Source: Cercophora sp. LCS_1
Taxonomy: Eukaryota > Ascomycota > Sordariomycetes > Sordariales > Lasiosphaeriaceae
Reading direction: 5' to 3'
DNA length: 64,000 nucleotides
Assembly (NCBI GenBank): GCA_036250225.1
Contig: JAPZLL010000045.1
Location: 62,001 to 126,000 of the forward strand
Shown here: positions 21,095-31,934 of the stretch, piece after piece
Position numbering within the stretch: the first letter of the stretch is position 1
Layout: each line of letters starts with the position of its first letter
Program-made: the position numbers and the translations under genes
The notes under the pieces: model-generated
The model's database searches: none
What the model saw: the letters and a program-made list of their open reading frames with translations, nothing else
Told to the model about the DNA's origin: nothing

Positions 21095-22459
21095 ATGAGC
21101 ATTCAGATCACACCCTCGAAGCAGGTATGCGCGTCGTTCAAAAGCGCGTCTGATCGTGTCAATCATGCTAACCACGCGTGTTTTCAGGCTACTTCCGCCA
21201 TGGAGTCTCTCAAGATGGAGTCCCCAGTGAAGAAGCTTGACTTTGGTGTCAGCGACAAAGAAAACAAGACCCTCGACTCGGACCTCGCCGCTCTCGAGCA
21301 AGACATTGACGCAAAGCACATGGAGAGCCAGAAGCAGGAGACCAAGGCCGTCGCCCCAACAATCAAGCCTGACGAGGCCGACGAACCCCTCCTCCAGGAG
21401 AACCCCCAGCGCTTCGTGCTGTTCCCCATCAAGTACCATGAGGTTCGTAACGCGTCCTTCCAGTCATGACGCGTAAAGTGGATCACGTACTAACCCTGGA
21501 TACAGATCTGGCAGATGTACAAAAAGGCCGAGGCTTCCTTCTGGACGGCCGAGGAGATTGATCTATCTAAGGACATGCACGACTGGAACAACCGCCTCAA
21601 CGACGACGAGAAGTTCTTCGTCTCACACATTCTCGCCTTCTTCGCCGCGTCCGATGGCATCGTCAACGAGAACTTGGTTGAGCGCTTCAGTGGCGAGGTC
21701 CAGATCCCCGAGGCTCGCTGCTTCTACGGCTTCCAGATCATGATGGAGAACATTCACTCTGAGACATACTCGCTCCTTATCGACACCTACATCAAGGAAC
21801 CCGCCCAACGCACCCATCTCTTCAACGCCATCGACACCATCCCTGCCATCCGCAAGAAGGCCGACTGGGCCCTCAAGTGGATCACTGACAAGAAGTCCAC
21901 CTTTGCCCAGCGTCTCGTCGCCTTTGCTGCCGTCGAGGGCATCTTCTTCAGCGGTGCCTTTGCCTCCATCTTCTGGCTCAAGAAGCGCGGTCTCATGCCC
22001 GGCCTGACCTTCTCCAACGAGCTCATCTCACGCGACGAGGGTCTCCACACTGATTTTGCCTGTCTTCTCTTCTCCCACCTCAACAACCGCCCCAGCAAGG
22101 AGGTCATCCGCGACATCATTGTCGACGCGGTGCGCATCGAGCAGGAGTTCCTCACCGAGGCGCTGCCCTGCGCCCTTCTCGGCATGAATGCCGATCTCAT
22201 GAAGCAGTACATTGAGTTCGTAGCCGACCGTCTCCTCGCCGCCCTCGGCAACGAGAAGGTGTACAAGGTCAAGAACCCCTTTGACTTTATGGAGAACATC
22301 TCGCTGGGTGGCAAGACCAACTTCTTTGAGAAGCGCGTCGGCGAGTACCAAAAGGCTGGTGTCATGGCCAGCACCAAGAAGGCCGTTCCCGCCGAGGAAA
22401 CTGAGAGCAAGACGGAGAACGAGAACGGCGGTGACTTCACCTTTGACGACGACTTTTAA
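21095..22459 (+). CDS. rnr2: Ribonucleoside-diphosphate reductase small subunit
   Basis: Exons 21095-21124, 21188-21442 and 21506-22459 give 412 residues. The class Ia beta subunit houses the di-iron centre and tyrosyl radical needed to make dNTPs. Visible iron ligands and radical region: FFAASDGIVNENLVERF (Asp, Glu), CFYGFQIMMENIHSETYS (radical Tyr in FYGFQ; Glu and His), VEGIFFSGAF (Glu) and SRDEGLHTDFACLL (Glu, His). The C terminus FTFDDDF is the tail that docks on the large subunit. Intron 2 has a TACTAAC-like branch site and a GTTCGT donor. ACGCGT boxes occur upstream and inside introns 1 (21174) and 2 (21450, 21469), fitting cell-cycle control. Confidence 0.97.
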
Positions 22460-23065
22460 ACAGTTGTTTCGTCAGCGTCTGTTGCGTCCTGATTTTGTCT
22501 TTACAGACTCAGCTCTTGTTCATTTTTAATACCCCCAGCATGTACATGTTTCTTTTGTTGTTCCCAATCAGCGGACTCTACTCTTGGCATAGAGTAATGG
22601 GAGGATTTCTGTCGATGGGATGAGGTTGGATAATTACTTTACGGCCCGCACTGAGCAAGTGTTGCGCGGAGCCGGTCACAGGCGGCGTTTTGGGCGTCAT
22701 GGATAGCGATTTTTTTTTCTTGATACAGCTGGGACGTTGAATGAGCCGGGAGGACGACTCGAATGATTGATGGGATGGGAAAACGATATCTGCCACATGT
22801 ATAACTAGGTAGCTCAATGTGGGAATCAAGAATTCAGCGCATTCTCTGCACTTCTATGCGTGAAGCTAACAGTGCTGTGGTATCTCGTCGTCAAGCTGAA
22901 CCCCCATTTCATGTCTCAATAGTCCTCACCACCCATCTTTTCGCCCCTGTCGCCAAACCCATTGGGTCCTCTCTCGTCCTCTACGTATCTCACATCCTCC
23001 ATCCTTGTCACTCTGTTGGGTTCTTATCCTTTCTCCATCATCGCCCCCATCATGATAATGACCCC
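22460..23065. other. Intergenic between convergent genes
   Basis: 3' UTRs of RNR2 and SRP9. An A/T homopolymer (T9 near 22710) is present; no gene. Confidence 0.6.
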
Positions 23066-23597
23066 CTACCTCCGCCCCTTCTTCTTCTTCTTCCCCTGCG
23101 CCCCCGCCCCACCACTTTGTGTCTGCCCAGGAACAGGCGTAGCAGTCCCGCTTTCCCTCCCAACACCATCTCCCTCCTCCACAACCACATCCCCTCCCTC
23201 AGCGGTCGCGACCGCGACATCAGGCAGAGCCGCCATCCGCCTTCCCAACTGTCCCAGCATCTGTATCAATCGCGATACCTCAGCCGCCTTGGACGTCTTG
23301 TACTTGAGCGTCACGCCGGAGACGGGATCGTAGGTTTTGAGGACTAGGTGGCCTCGCGGTGGTTTTGCTGCCGGCGTCGCCGCTGCTTCTTGAGAGGGTG
23401 GGTCCTGGGATTTGGGGACGCGAACGGAGGGCTTGATGCGGTAGTGGGTTGTTATTTTTGTCTGTTGAGCGTCAGCATGGGTGCTGGATGGATAGGTAAC
23501 GGAGGGGGTTTGGGGAAGGACATGCGCTCGATGGACGGGCTTGAAGGAGGAGTGAGGAGTGGTGGAGCCAGTCTTCTGATTTCGGGTAGTACGTCAT
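23066..23597 (-). CDS. Signal recognition particle SRP9/SRP21-type subunit
   Basis: Two exons, 23526-23597 and 23066-23461, give 155 residues. The start MTYYPKSEDWLHHSSLLLQA is the typical fungal SRP9 beginning; the second exon continues with THYRIKPSVRV, a Pro/Ala-rich insert, then VTLKYKTSKAAEVSRLIQML and LGRRM, the conserved RNA-binding end of the SRP9-21 domain. The C terminus is a basic GKKKKKGRR tail. The protein binds the Alu part of SRP RNA and slows elongation during targeting to the ER. The only intron whose phase closes runs from 23525 to 23462 (minus strand) and begins GCATGT instead of GTATGT, with a normal CTGAC branch and CAG end: a probable GC-AG intron. Confidence 0.85.
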
Positions 23598-24070
23598 TTT
23601 GGCGGTTGTTTTTGTGTGTGATTTTGTTGCAGTGGTGATGCGGTTTGGTTGACGGTCCAACTTGGAGGTGAGGTTGCGTTCCCGTTGCGTGGGAGGTTTT
23701 GTGGTGGGGCCCGCTGGTGTGCGGGATGCGGGGCGAGCTCTTGGTTCCGTGCAGCTGGGTGGGAGCTTAGAGCTTGTGGGAGGATGCGACTCGACGTGGA
23801 AGCTTCGCGATGCGATCAATGCAAGACTTTAGAGTAGACGGATCGGTAGGGTTGAGCCATGGTATTACGAAAAGATTAGGATTCAATTGCTTTCGCTGCT
23901 ACCGGCATTGAGTTGCGCCAGAATAAACGAGCACTCTGATAGAGAATACTCTGGAGGAAATATTTATTTCATATCTCGACCCCTGACCAAACCCGCATCC
24001 CTTTTCCCAAGCCGAAACTCCGTCGAATGCATTTTTGGGTATCATAGCACGCACCAACTACCAGCCCGTT
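23598..24070. other. Intergenic
   Basis: SRP9 promoter and SWD2 3' UTR. Nothing else is seen. Confidence 0.6.
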
Positions 24071-25298
24071 TTAAGCATGGGGGTCTGGGAGCCAGAACAT
24101 GAGCTCCTGATCCGCCGTGGCAAACATATTATACCGTGGGTTAAAAGCAACCACCGCCGCCTCTCGCTTATCTTCGAGGACAAACACCGGTTCCAGGACT
24201 TTCTTAGCGTCCGGTGTACCCAAAACGTCCCAAACGAGAACATCCTTCTTGGACCCGCTCACCACGTAACGCCCGTCGGGCGAGAAGCAGCAATCGCCGC
24301 TGGCCTCAAAGGTACCGCCTTCGCTCTCCCCTGCGGCCAGACGCCTAGTCCCGCCGTTTGGTTTCCTGAGGTATGCCTTGAGGTTCCCGTCAAAGGCATC
24401 AAGGAGGAAGTGACCCCCGAACTGTGAGCCAAGAAGAACGTGTTTGCCGTCGTTTGAGAACTGCAATGTTGTCCATCCCCTAAACGCATTGTCAGGTGCA
24501 GCTGGGCCAACCGCCTTCAAAATGTCAAAAATGACAAACGGCGCCTTGTGGTAGTTCCGGTAGTCGTAGAGTAAGACGCTCCCGCTTGTTGGACAAGCCA
24601 CCGCAAACACCTCGCCCGACGGGTCCCATGCAGAGAGCGTCGGGTTGTTCAAGATGAGCTTCGCCGTCCATTGCTTCGTCCCCATGTCCCATAGCCGAAC
24701 CGAGTTATCGAGACTGCACGAAATGAAAATGTCGGTACCCGGATGCATCGCAAGGTTGGTGACAGCGTCATCGTGGCCCTCAAAGTATCTGATAAACGAG
24801 TTGTCGTGAGTCGCGAGGTATCTGATTGCATCTGCGCCATGTCAGTACCTCGAGCAGATTCAAAATGTAGGGTGGGCGCACGGTTTTGCTTTGTACTGGC
24901 GTAGATGATACTGGAGCTGCTATGGGTAAACCTAGCCAACTTGACACCATACTTCTTGCTCAGCAGACTCTTGTAATGCGCCCCCTCCTTGACATTGTAG
25001 ATTTGGATCGTCTCGTCGCTCTCCGAGGTCATGCAGAGGTCACCGGGGTCGTCAAAGTCGATTGATAAAATGTGCGGCTGCGCTTTGCTCTCCTTGATAT
25101 CATCGCGCTGGAAAAGCTGCGCCCAGTTAGCTAGACGTTTAGGGGCGATATTCAAGAGACAATGACGCCTACTTTTGTTGCTCGAAAGGCGGAAATCACG
25201 TCGGTGACTTTTGAAGTGCTAGGTACATTACTCCCAAGCGTTCGCGTAATGTTCAACGACGGCGTAGAGTCATCAATATCCATCGGAGTTGAAGCCAT
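24071..25298 (-). CDS. swd2: WD40 protein Swd2/WDR82 (COMPASS and CPF subunit)
   Basis: Exons 25173-25298, 24882-25116 and 24071-24831 (introns 56 and 50 bp) give 373 residues. The N terminus has KVTDVISAFRATKLFQRDD, the WDR82 signature before the first blade. Blades follow with HILSIDFDDPGDLCMTSESD, IIYASTK, AIRYLATHDNSFIRYFEGH, ISCSLDNSVRLWD, TLSAWDPSGEVFAVA and YVVSGSKKDVLVWD. Swd2 serves both the H3K4 methyltransferase complex COMPASS and the cleavage/polyadenylation factor in the nucleus. HDNSFIRYFEGH is strongly diagnostic. It diverges from OAC1 with about 0.8 kb between them. Confidence 0.92.
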
Positions 25299-26130
25299 TG
25301 TCCCGTAGCTGGAGGCGCTCCGCAAGTGGTTCGTAAAGCGCGTAAGATAATGGCGGAGGATCGCGTTGTGTTGATAGAGGGGTAGGAGATGCGATGCGCA
25401 GAGCTCAAGTCAATTGCCCGGCTTGCTCGGTTACTGCCGGGCGGTGAGAGATGACGAGTCACCGCCTGCCGTTTTCGGCACAGTACGCAACAGAATCTCG
25501 GATCGGCGTTATAAGCGCCACAAAACTACTGAGAAGGACCGCGGTTACAAATTGTAAACCGTCCCGCATAATAGTGGCTTACGGATACGCACTGCGAGTT
25601 CGCTGCGGTGAGACGAAACAGGAGCGGCGTTGTACAGATCTGAGTAAACTTCGGCAGGGCTGCCATCCTGGGAGCACCTTGCGGGCCTGATGGCGAAATG
25701 GTGGAGACATCTATCTCAATCCGGGGGCAGATCCCAGGCCCCGAAAGCCGGAGATTGGCCCGTGCAGAAGCTTCGCTCTGGAGTCCCTGCATCCGTTTCT
25801 CCAGCTGAGATGGACGATGTTCGGAGCTAGCCTCAGGGTATCCGTCGCCGAACTCCGCAGACGTGTCTCATCGTGCCGCGAGAATTTCTTCCGGCTCTGA
25901 CGCATGCTCGCGTGGCAATTCCAGGACCAATTCCGCATCATCGCCGTCTGACGCCGTGCTGCTGCTGATCCGTCACTACCCGCGCCGTGTAAAATTCTCC
26001 CCTGCGCTCCTGCTTTGTGTGCTTCTCGACCCCGCGACTCTGCCCATCACACGCCGACGCAACGGCCACGCCCCGCCGGACAAAAACCACGGATCGGATC
26101 GGATCAGATCGATAGAGGGCATCCTCGGCC
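25299..26130. other. Divergent promoter region of SWD2 and OAC1
   Basis: The only gene-free space between two divergent genes, so it should carry both promoters. No motif cluster or RNA gene stands out. Confidence 0.6.
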
Positions 26131-27172
26131 ATGTCCACAACAGCTGGGTAGGTGCGCGCCGGTCGCAATGGCGGCGTAGCGGTGGCTGACACGGCGTTTT
26201 TGCAGCGCATTCATCGCCGGCGGCATTGCCGCATGCGGCGCCGTCACGGCCACGCACCCGTTCGAGACGGTCAAGATTCGCATGCAGCTCCAGGGCGAGC
26301 TCCAGGACAAGGGCCACCAGCCGCGGCTGTACCGAGGGCCGGTCCATGGCGTGTCGGTGATTGTGCGAAACGAGGGGCTGCGCGGCATCTATCGTGGCCT
26401 GGGCTGCGCATACATCTACCAAGTTCTGCTAAACGGCTGCAGGCTGGGCTTCTACGAGCCAATGCGCAGCACCCTCACCAACGTCATCTTTAAAGACCCC
26501 AAGACGCAGAGCCTGGGCATCAACATGTTTTGCGGTGCGGCGTCTGGCATCCTCGGCGCCGCGGCAGGCAGCCCCTTCTTCTTGGCCAAGACGAGACTGC
26601 AGAGCTTCTCGCCGTTCCTCCCTGTCGGCACACAGCACAACTACCGGAACGCGTGGGACGGCCTGAGCCAAATCTACAGGGCAGAGGGCGTCAGGGGGCT
26701 GTACCGAGGAGTCGGCGCAGCCATGATCCGAACCGGCTTCGGAAGCTCAGTACAGCTGCCGACGTACTTCTTTGCAAAGAGGAGACTGGTGAGGCATCTC
26801 GGAATGGAAGAGGGGCCAGCTCTTCATCTTGCCAGCAGCACGGCCAGTGGGTTTGTCGTTTGCGTTGTGATGCACCCGCCAGGTGAGCCTTCAATCTGAT
26901 CTTTGTTTCAGTTCTCAGCACTAACATGAGTAGACACCATCATGTCTCGGTTGTACAACCAAAACGGAAACCTCTACAAGGGCGTGTTTGACTGCCTGGC
27001 CAAGACAATCAAGACCGAAGGCTTCTTTGCCATTTACAAGGGCTTCCTGCCGCATCTTGCCCGAATCCTGCCGCACACGATCCTGACGCTCAGTCTAGCC
27101 GAACAGACCAACAAGTTGATTCGGAAACTAGAGAACCGAATCCTCCCAGCATCAACGCTGAAGAGCGTCTAG
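26131..27172 (+). CDS. oac1: Mitochondrial oxaloacetate carrier Oac1-like
   Basis: Exons 26131-26147 (17 nt), 26206-26882 and 26934-27172 give 310 residues. It is a mitochondrial carrier with three repeats, six predicted inner-membrane helices and signature motifs HPFETVKIRM, SPFFLAKTRL and HPPDTIMSRL. The second and third motifs depart from the PxDxxK consensus in the way expected of the Oac1 group, which moves oxaloacetate, sulfate and related anions across the inner membrane. GAFIAGGIAACGAVTATHPF supports the splice of the tiny first exon. Introns of 58 and 51 bp carry CTGAC and CTAAC branch sites. Carrier family is certain; the substrate is by resemblance. Confidence 0.9.
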
Positions 27173-27322
27173 TTGTGCAGTGCGGTTCAAAGAGGCGTTT
27201 CGGGTGGAGTGTAAAGCGTTGCATGCATGGGGCAATTATCCCACAGCGTTTCTTGTACATATATATCAAACAGCTGTCCTCGACGGAGCAGCCATAGAAA
27301 TAGACCATCGAGTTATAATCTT

Positions 27323-28440
27323 CTACCCCCTGCTACTCCTCTCGCACCCATAACAAACCCCCTGAATTCCGCCATCAACACCCAACTCGCCCCTCCACCT
27401 CTCATCCCCCCTCTCATCCAGCGGCCCGCGACATACACCACACGTCCCTCCCTCGCCCTTGATCCCAACCAACTTCCCCGTCGTCCTAGCCACATTGGCC
27501 ACCACACTTGGGTAATTCTCCTCCACCTCCCTGAAATACCGAACCATAACCTCCTCAATGCTCAAATCTTTATGCGAAACCACCCGTCCCTCTTCAATCC
27601 CAACCTCCCTCACCAACTCTGCAAGTCCAACCATGCCCACATAACTCACCAACTCCTTCCTCAAACAATCCCTCACAGGCCGCCACACCACAATCCCCTC
27701 CTCCTCCTCGCTCCGTCCATCCCCCACCGTCCTGGGGACTGAAAACCCCCGTCCTTTAACAGTCTCCGAGAGCGTCAACTCAGCCAACGCAGTGGTGCTA
27801 TGTCCCAGCAACAATGCATCCTGTTTGCTACGGGAGACATAATCAACCAACACATGCCGGATGAACAAGCCGTGAAGATCACCCCTTGCTGCAGCTGACG
27901 GCAGTTCTGCAAACAAATCCCCCAACCGTTTCGCTGCTTCTTCTCCCGGGGTGCTGTCGGCGAGTGGGAGACCTTTGCCGTAGGGCATCAACTCCCATTT
28001 TATTGTACCCAGATACAACACCTTCGACAAGGGGATATTAATAAACGTAAAGTCCGGGAACCGCTCTCTGTAGGGACTCAGATCTGCGTCACCAATGTGG
28101 AGGACCGTTAGGTTGAATGGAGGCGATCGATTCCGGGTCAGTTGGAAGTGCAGGTTCGCGTGGAGGAAGTGTAGCAACGCGAGGGAGGATGGACCAAGCG
28201 ACAAAGCGAGGGTGTAGCTGCGTGGTGAGGCGGTGGGGGGTAGGGAGCGGGAGAGGAGGGAGAGGGATTTGTTTGGTTTGGAGGTTAGATGTTTGAGGAA
28301 ACATGATCTGTTTTGTCAGTATTAGTTTTGGGTGGGGTAAAAAAAAAGGGCGTGGGAGAGACAGACTCGCATGAGGGGTGGCCTCTTGAGATGAGAGTTG
28401 AGGGGTTGGTTTTGCATTTTGCGCAGAGGGTTGGAACCAT
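27323..28440 (-). CDS. ncs2: Cytoplasmic tRNA 2-thiolation protein 2 (Ncs2/Ctu2)
   Basis: Exons 28367-28440 and 27323-28307 (intron 59 bp) give 352 residues. The N terminus MVPTLCAKCKTNP...CESCFLKHL carries the paired CxxC motifs. The central part has LGPSSLALLHFL (nucleotide-binding loop region), LLLGHSTTALAELTLSETVKGRGFS and WRPVRDCLRKELVSYV; the C terminus has a second Cys cluster (CGVCRGPL, CYGCERSS). With Ncs6/Ctu1 it thiolates the wobble uridine of Lys, Glu and Gln tRNAs in the cytosol. The 3' end lies 150 bp from the convergent OAC1. It is shorter than some orthologues but both ends are present. Confidence 0.9.
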
Positions 28441-28860
28441 TTTGTGTGCTTCGCAATGAGATCCTAAGATGATATGAACGGCGTATTTCTGAGTTGATCG
28501 GTCAAAGGTGAGTGGTTGATTTTTTTCTGTGAGAGTTGAAGTTTGTTTGACTCACTGAGAAGGAGCCCAAGTGATGAAGTTTGTTCGCTGCGCGGGGTTA
28601 GGGTTCGCCACCCTTTCACTTACACCAGCATTCACAGGACCATGGAAGCGCGGAAATAGCTCATTTTATATTATTTATTTTATTTTATTTTTCAGAACAA
28701 AAAAGACTCTGTTGAATGCAATAAAAACTGATACCAGCAAAAATCTCACCGCCGAACTTCAACTTCCCGGTGGAAGTGAAGGTCGACGGCTACATAAACC
28801 CCCCCGGTGGGGTTTAAGTCCGAACTGGGCCCTCCAGGCATATCACGACTTCTACTCTTA
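28441..28860. other. Intergenic, AT-rich patch
   Basis: NCS2 promoter. A strongly AT-rich patch (about 28655-28705, repeated TATTTTATTT) is followed by a CCCCCC/GGGG stretch near 28800. No gene is seen. Confidence 0.5.
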
Positions 28861-28975
28861 CGAGGAGCCGAACCCAGCGCCTCACTCCGCGGGCCGGAGT
28901 GGGTCTACGACGGTACGTCTTATACTGCGGCCATCAGGCTGCAGTGTTTCACCACTGCGCCATCTGTCGAAGGCA
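28861..28975 (-). other. Second tRNA-like element with box A and box B
   Basis: On the minus strand box A-like TGGCGCAGTGG (28952-28962) is followed about 80 nt later by box B-like GGTTCGGCTC (28865-28874). The T stem pairs at four of five positions, but no acceptor arm matches. Two strong hairpins lie between the boxes: CTGCaGCC/GGCcGCAG and a perfect CACTCCG/CGGAGTG. It is not a canonical tRNA. Confidence 0.4.
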
Positions 28976-29143
28976 GTTGCGCCCGCCGTTGAAAATGGAT
29001 GTCCCGGCTCTGATACATATACCCCAGCCATTGGGCACCGCTTTCAGGATGCCAACAGTAATCTTTCGATTTCCAGTCATGCCAGTCTATACGAGGTATC
29101 TCAAGAAAGTCTAGTACATTCAATTGTCATGGGCATGATCATT

Positions 29144-30100
29144 TCAAGGAAATGTTTCATATGCGGCCTTTCTCCGCCTCATATCCTCCTTGAATTTGTC
29201 AAACCCGCCTCCTCCGCCAACTTCAAGCTCTCGCAGATTACTCGGACTAATCTCGATAGCTTTGGCCGCTTGGTATGCATATCTCCCAGCATCGCCCGCC
29301 GTCATAAACGTGTTGAAAATCGCACCCGCGGCTGTCGTTCCCACGATCGCGGCAAACATACCCGATGCGACAGTTCCACCGCTGATATTAATAGCTGCCC
29401 CCGTAGTAGTTTTCAAAAGCGTCTCCGTGCTGTCAATCAGACTGCGGTATGTGGAAAACGCAAGGATAGAACCCGCGGCAGCCGCCCAGTCAAAGGCACG
29501 AGCCCATACCGAAGCTCGAACATGTTCCTCGCCGATTCCCCCGACATTAAAATAGATTTCGATCGCATTAGCGAGAAGAGAGAATGTAAGAATGATAAGC
29601 AAGACAATCCCACTCAACACAATCAGACTGGCCTGAAGTGTGAGTGCGATCCGCAAGAGTTGAGTATTAGAACCGCCCTTGGAGGCCGGAATAAGACGCA
29701 TCAAGTCTGCCGCAGAGCGAGTAGGGATGACGCTGACGCTGCTGGCGCACGTATATGGAGGCGGGCCAAAACAGATGCCCCAGAAACCGATCCGAATGTC
29801 GACAAGGGTCGGCACTCCGCCGATGGCCAGAGACGTGTTGGACGAGACGATGATGGGCGAGACGGTGCTGAGCCCATTGTTGACGCAGCCGAGGGCAAGT
29901 ATCACTGAGGCTTTCAGTTAGCATCTGAGACAAATAAAGAACCACAAAAACCTACCGTAGAGAAGAAAGCTGACGATGGGAAATATCACGACCAGAAACA
30001 CTCGCGGAGCCTTGAGGATCCCTTGTTCAGAATAAAAGTCAGCTTGACCGTGGCCCAACCACCTCGCAGCGGCAGACAAACAGGAGGGTTTCGGCGCCAT
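29144..30100 (-). CDS. Fig1-type integral membrane protein (Ca2+ influx / mating)
   Basis: Exons 29956-30100 and 29144-29904 (intron 51 bp) give 301 residues. There are four hydrophobic segments: FLVVIFPIVSFLLYG after a short cytosolic start, a long one at LIVLSGIVLLIILTFSLLA, and two near the C-terminal third. The first loop contains the family motif IGFWGICF (GFxGxC) and further cysteines. Fig1 proteins sit in the plasma membrane and support calcium entry and cell fusion during mating; this role is inferred from the motif and topology. The start MAPKPSCLS is the only ATG that reaches the first membrane segment in frame. Confidence 0.8.
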
Positions 30101-30702
30101 GGTCTATCAGCGCCTTGGTCCCCGTCGCTAGCCAGCACCGGCGGCTAGAATCCCTGGGCGGCAGGGTCAAGCAACAAAATGTAAGAGTTGTCGGGTCGAA
30201 GAGGAGGCGGTTCTGTCAGGGGCGGCGATGACCATTTTTCTTTTACTTGTGCGTCTTGGTGTCATTGGCCCCGGCTCTGTCTGTCGCGTGCGTGAGACGG
30301 GCAGCAAGCAGGAGTGTCGGACCGAGATCACGACCCAACGGAAAAAACGTCAAAGAGTTCCAAAAGGGGCAGAATCAATCACACCATCATCGTCATGGAG
30401 GGTGGCAGACATTTGATATAAGGTATCTGGCACCGCCTTTTACCCCAGAGCCAGTGCGCAATGCACGACATTCTCTGCCGCTGCGGACGTTCAGCGTTCG
30501 GCGCGCCGCTCTCCCGGCCGACGACAATGACTCGGCGGCCATCCAGTTTCAGAATCGGGATGCCGCGCCTTTTGACAAGTCGAGTGTTTCAACGCCTGCC
30601 GTTTCGAGAGGGCCCGGAATGCCTCTCTCGGACCGGCACTCAGCCTTGCATGCGCGCGGCACTCTCAGACGCAACCATCAGCCGCCGGCAAAAACATGGC
30701 GA
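30101..30702. other. Intergenic
   Basis: Lies between the start of the Fig1-type gene and the 3' end of the APH-type kinase gene. No gene or repeat is recognised. Confidence 0.6.
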
Positions 30703-31934
30703 TCACGGCCGACGAAATAGGCACGCCAGGTCTCCTGCTTCATACCAGCCTCGATCCTTATGCCACGCCCGCACAATCAACTCCTTTCCGGTCGCCACCA
30801 CTCGTTCCACTTGTTCTGGAGAGCCCCAGTCCGGCACGCTGCTGCCCCAGACGACAAGGTGGGTGCCGACGTGTATCGCGGTGCGAAAGGCAAAGTCGTC
30901 GTCGATTCCGCCATAGCCGGACGCGAATCCCTCAACCACCCATTTCCCTTCGTCCATGTTCTTGTAGAGCGAAAGCTCGTACAGCTCGGCAATCATCTGG
31001 CCGAGGTCCAGTGGCCGCACGCCCAGGACGCACACCTCCCAGTCAATGATAAATATCGTCTTTTTTGCTCCTTGCTTCAACGGCTCGTTGGAGAGAAGGA
31101 CACTGATCGAGTCAGCGGACATTTGGTTTCTCCCAACAAGTCTTGCAACGACTCACTTTCCGGTCCAAAAGTCACCATGAATCACCTGCAGATCGTCACG
31201 CTCCAACTCAGAAGCTGCCAACTTCTCGACTTCGACAAAAACCTCCCTCGCATCCTGGAGAATCGATGGAAAGCTGTCGACGGTCGCCAGCAACCGAGTG
31301 TAGTTGACCATGTGCTTGAGATCTTGCATTGCCTTATTAGACTTGATTATGTCGTGTAGCCCAGCCTGCTCAGCTTGCGAAACCCAGATGTGAAACTGTC
31401 GGAGCCAAGAACCGAGACTCTGTCCTATTTCAAGGCAGAGAGGCCTCCTGGATGCATCGGGCGCTGCTGCAAAGTGCTTGAGGGCATAGCTCTTGAAGTC
31501 GATGCCATGGGGCAGGTATTCCTGAATCTGTGTGTTGCTATCTGCGCTAAAGTCATACAATTTTGGCGTTCGAACGACATGGGAGGAGCCTTCGGGAAGA
31601 GACATCTTCTCCACTGCTTTGAGGCATTCCTCTTCAATCCGCTATGCAGTGCAGCATGTTAGTAACACGGCAGCCACTGTTTGTAGCAGGCTCGAAAAAT
31701 ACGCACGCAGCGAGCCGTGGGCAACTCGAAACCCGAGCTCGAGGCGAGATAGCCCTCGCCATGCTTGATGGCGACTTCCTCGGTCCCGTCTTCGAGTGGG
31801 CGAGTCAACAGGCCCTTGAAGATCCAATTTGCGTTGCCCCCAGAAAGGGCTTTCAGAGAGGAACACGCATACTTTGTGTTGCTCAGCTCCTGCCGGATTT
31901 GGACCGAAAATTTGACGCTCTCAGGATGTGCCAT
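30703..31934 (-). CDS. APH-fold small-molecule kinase
   Basis: Exons 31707-31934, 31157-31641 and 30703-31102 (introns 65 and 54 bp) give 370 residues. An N-lobe GGNANWIFKG precedes VAIKHGEGY with the likely ATP-binding lysine. The C-lobe has VIHGDFWTGNVLL, the aminoglycoside-phosphotransferase catalytic loop (HGDxxxxN; the Asn codon is split by intron 2), and IIDWEV, the metal-binding Asp. A further PLDLGQMIAELY helix matches fungal APH-type enzymes. The substrate cannot be told: fungal relatives phosphorylate choline, methylthioribose, hydroxylated metabolites and others. Probably cytosolic. The kinase fold is certain; the biological role is open. Confidence 0.85.

Noticed and set aside
28571..29908. 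445-codon plus-strand ORF
   Set aside because: Runs antisense to the Fig1-type gene and through an AT-rich patch and the tRNA-like element; no recognisable protein motif.
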